From JBQLZO01 sp052168315 (GTDB taxonomy: Bacteria; Planctomycetota; Phycisphaerae; Phycisphaerales; UBA1924): a stretch of DNA of 5,627 nt. Both the position numbers and the translations under genes were made by a program. Shown here one piece after another: positions 4,084 through 5,627 of this stretch. The stretch is from positions 1 through 5,627 of the forward strand of contig JBQLZO010000001.1 of the NCBI GenBank assembly GCA_052168315.1, written 5' to 3'. The notes under the pieces were generated by a model. The model saw nothing but the letters and a program-made list of their open reading frames with translations. It did not search any database and had not been told where the DNA came from. Within the stretch, counting starts at the first letter, position 1. Each line of letters opens with the position of its first letter.

Positions 4084-5627
4084 GTGACCAACTCAAGTCC
4101 GAAGATCTTCGTCAGCGCCGCGACCGCCGATCTGGGCACCTGCCGGGCGGTGGTGAAGGAAGCGCTGCTGACGATGGGCTGCACGCCCGTGGAGCAGACG
4201 AACTTCCCGCCGCATGCCGGGGCGGTCCGGGACATGCTGCGCGACAGGATCGCTGGGTGCCAGGCGGTCGTGCATGTCGTCGGCGAGGTCTACGGCTCCG
4301 AGCCCGTCGAGCGGGGTGAGGGCGAGCCGCGGCGGAGCTATACGCAGCTTGAGTACGACATCGCCCGGGAGCTTGGCAAGCCGGTCTATGTCTTCATCTG
4401 CGGCGAGGCCTTCCCCTACGACCCGCACGAGCTGGAACCCGAGGATAGGCGGCGGCTGCAGGCGGCGCATCGCGCGAGCCTGCTGGGGCGCGACGACCTG
4501 TACACGCCGGTGGGTACGCGGGATGAGCTTGAAAAGAAGGTGCTGGCCCTCCAGATTCGGATCGAGGAGCTCGAGGCCGAACTCGCGATGGCGCGACGCG
4601 AACTCGATGACACCCGGAGCCAGCTCTCCGCGTTCGCCGACGCGTATACGCGGCTGCAGCGCGAGCTGACCGAGTCCCGGCTCTCGCCCGAGCAGATCGC
4701 GGAGCGTGCCGTGGCCGATGTCGCGGGGCGCGTGGGTATGCCCATCCATGAATTGCGTGAGCTCTTCGACCAGTTCATTCACGCGGTCCGGTCGGATCCG
4801 ACGGCGGCGTTCATCGATGTGGCGTTGGCGGACTTCGCGGAGCGGCGCTTCGCCTCGGCGAGCGAGAACGCGGGCAAGGCGGCTGCGGAGGCGCGGACGA
4901 AGCGGGTGGCGGCGGAGGCCGTGGCAGAGCGGGCCAGCGCGGAGGCCGACGCGGCCCGGGATCGGGAGCGCGAAGCCCTGACGCTGCAGGGACGCTCGCT
5001 CGCGGCCGAGCGGCGGTTCGGCGAGGCGGTCGCAGCGTTTGAGGGCGGCCTGGCGATCACGCCGCGCGCATCGATGCCCGAGGGCTGGGCAACGCTCCAA
5101 GTTGAGATCGGCAACAGTGCCAGCCACTGGGCCTCGGCCTGCGAAGGTCCGGCCATCGCCGATCGCCGGTCTCGCGCCATCTCGGCCTACCGGCTGGCGC
5201 TGGAGGTGTACACCCGTACCGCGCTGCCGCAGGACTGGGCGATGACGCAGAACAACCTCGGCATCGCCCTGCGCGATCAGGCGTCGGCATCGGAGGGTTC
5301 TGAACGGGCGCGGCTGCTGGGCGAGGCGGTGGCGGCCTACCGGCTGGCGCTGGAGGTCCGCACCCGGACCGCGCTGCCGCAGGAGTGGGCGATGACGCAG
5401 AACAACCTCGCCATCGCCCTGCGCGATCATGCGTCGGCGTCTGAGGGCTCTGAGCGGGCGCGACTGCTGAGCGAGGCGGTGGCGGCGTGCCGGCTGGCGC
5501 TGGAGGTGTACACCGGTGCCGCGCTGCCGCAGGACTGGGCGATGACGCAGAACAACCTCGGCAACGCCCTGGGCGATCAGGCGTCGGCATCGGAGGGTTC
5601 TGAACGGGCTCGGCTGCTGGGCGAGGC
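4084..5627 (+). CDS. DUF4062 - coiled coil - TPR repeat protein (3' end outside window)
   Basis: At least 514 codons are open to the window edge. Residues about 6-110 form a DUF4062 domain: KIFVSAATADL, QTNFPP, VVGEVYGSEP (65-74), SYTQLEYDIA (85-94) and GKPVYVF (98-104). This domain is Rossmann-like and occurs at the N-termini of multidomain signalling ATPases and TPR proteins. Residues 146-198 are heptad-rich (LEKKVLALQIRIEELEAE), a probable coiled coil. Residues 250-300 are an Ala/Glu/Arg-rich helix. A divergent TPR-like helix pair lies at about 303-325, then regular 50-residue repeats begin at 370 with core ALPQDWAMTQNNL. No signal peptide, membrane helix or P-loop is seen, so it is probably soluble and, as far as visible, not a STAND NTPase. 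GTG 4084 is preferred because GGGGG (4074-4078) stands 5 nt upstream and the product then begins (M)TNSSPKIF; in-frame ATG 4072 lacks a ribosome site. Base composition is richer in GC than the TIR gene. Confidence 0.88.
   Translation, partial: MTNSSPKIFVSAATADLGTCRAVVKEALLTMGCTPVEQTNFPPHAGAVRDMLRDRIAGCQAVVHVVGEVYGSEPVERGEGEPRRSYTQLEYDIARELGKPVYVFICGEAFPYDPHELEPEDRRRLQAAHRASLLGRDDLYTPVGTRDELEKKVLALQIRIEELEAELAMARRELDDTRSQLSAFADAYTRLQRELTESRLSPEQIAERAVADVAGRVGMPIHELRELFDQFIHAVRSDPTAAFIDVALADFAERRFASASENAGKAAAEARTKRVAAEAVAERASAEADAARDREREALTLQGRSLAAERRFGEAVAAFEGGLAITPRASMPEGWATLQVEIGNSASHWASACEGPAIADRRSRAISAYRLALEVYTRTALPQDWAMTQNNLGIALRDQASASEGSERARLLGEAVAAYRLALEVRTRTALPQEWAMTQNNLAIALRDHASASEGSERARLLSEAVAACRLALEVYTGAALPQDWAMTQNNLGNALGDQASASEGSERARLLGE
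5191..5627 (+). repeat. Tandem 150-bp coding repeats (50-residue TPR units)
   Basis: Units begin at 5191, 5341 and 5491 with CGGCTGGCGCTGGAGGT at an exact 150-bp period, and the last unit runs off the window. Each encodes RLALEV-T--ALPQ-WAMTQNNL--AL-D-ASASEGSERARLL-EAVAA, a two-helix TPR-type unit. Copies 1 and 3 are closer to each other than to copy 2: over 5281-5327 and 5581-5627 they differ only at 5310/5610, whereas copy 2 (5431-5477) has several changes. Such an array is prone to gaining or losing units, and its true length cannot be seen here. Confidence 0.95.

Noticed and set aside
4093..5430. Leftward 445-codon frame
   Set aside because: It is antisense to the DUF4062-TPR gene and its repeated RHRPLLRQRG-like segments merely mirror the 150-bp repeats. 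No family features are present.
5191..5627. CRISPR-like array from the regular repeats
   Set aside because: The 150-bp units are wholly in frame, have no variable spacers and encode a continuous TPR-type protein.

Overview
This window looks like the edge of an integrated genomic island in a high-GC bacterium, most likely a member of the Planctomycetota. The main argument for that host is the integrase. Its box II (FQALRASCETDW), its HYLQ tyrosine motif, its GAQSGARAAQ tail and its ending in GFEPPTS-type residues match a tyrosine-recombinase family I associate with planctomycete genomes. The large protein with an N-terminal DUF4062 and 50-residue TPR repeats also fits. The lineage call rests on recalled family features, not on a search.

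Layout, left to right. Positions 2-106 hold the Pro/Glu-rich 3' end of an upstream gene. A promoter (103-130) then leads to a complete tRNA-Ile(GAT) at 173-246. On the opposite strand, a tyrosine recombinase (116-1411) is read towards the tRNA and right through it, so its last residues are antisense tRNA sequence. This is the arrangement expected if an element inserted at the 3' end of the tRNA, with everything right of about 246 being island DNA. The integrase appears to lack its N-terminal segment.

A divergent intergenic region (1412-1707) with two perfect 12-bp palindromes separates the integrase from a rightward gene (1708-3696). That gene encodes a 662-residue protein with a cytoplasmic TIR domain, one transmembrane helix, an acidic Pro-rich linker and three 120-residue extracytoplasmic repeats. 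The repeats are encoded by 360-bp DNA units, two of which share 113 identical bases. After a 387-bp region without a convincing gene, a second rightward gene starts at 4084 and runs off the window. It encodes a DUF4062 domain, a coiled coil, an Ala/Glu-rich helix and a 50-residue TPR array.

Working together (inference): both cargo proteins put an effector-like or signalling domain (TIR, DUF4062) at the N-terminus and a repeat array suited to sensing or binding at the C-terminus. One is membrane-anchored and the other apparently soluble. With the tRNA-proximal integrase, this is consistent with a mobile defence or signalling cargo, but nothing in the sequence proves that role or that the two genes cooperate.
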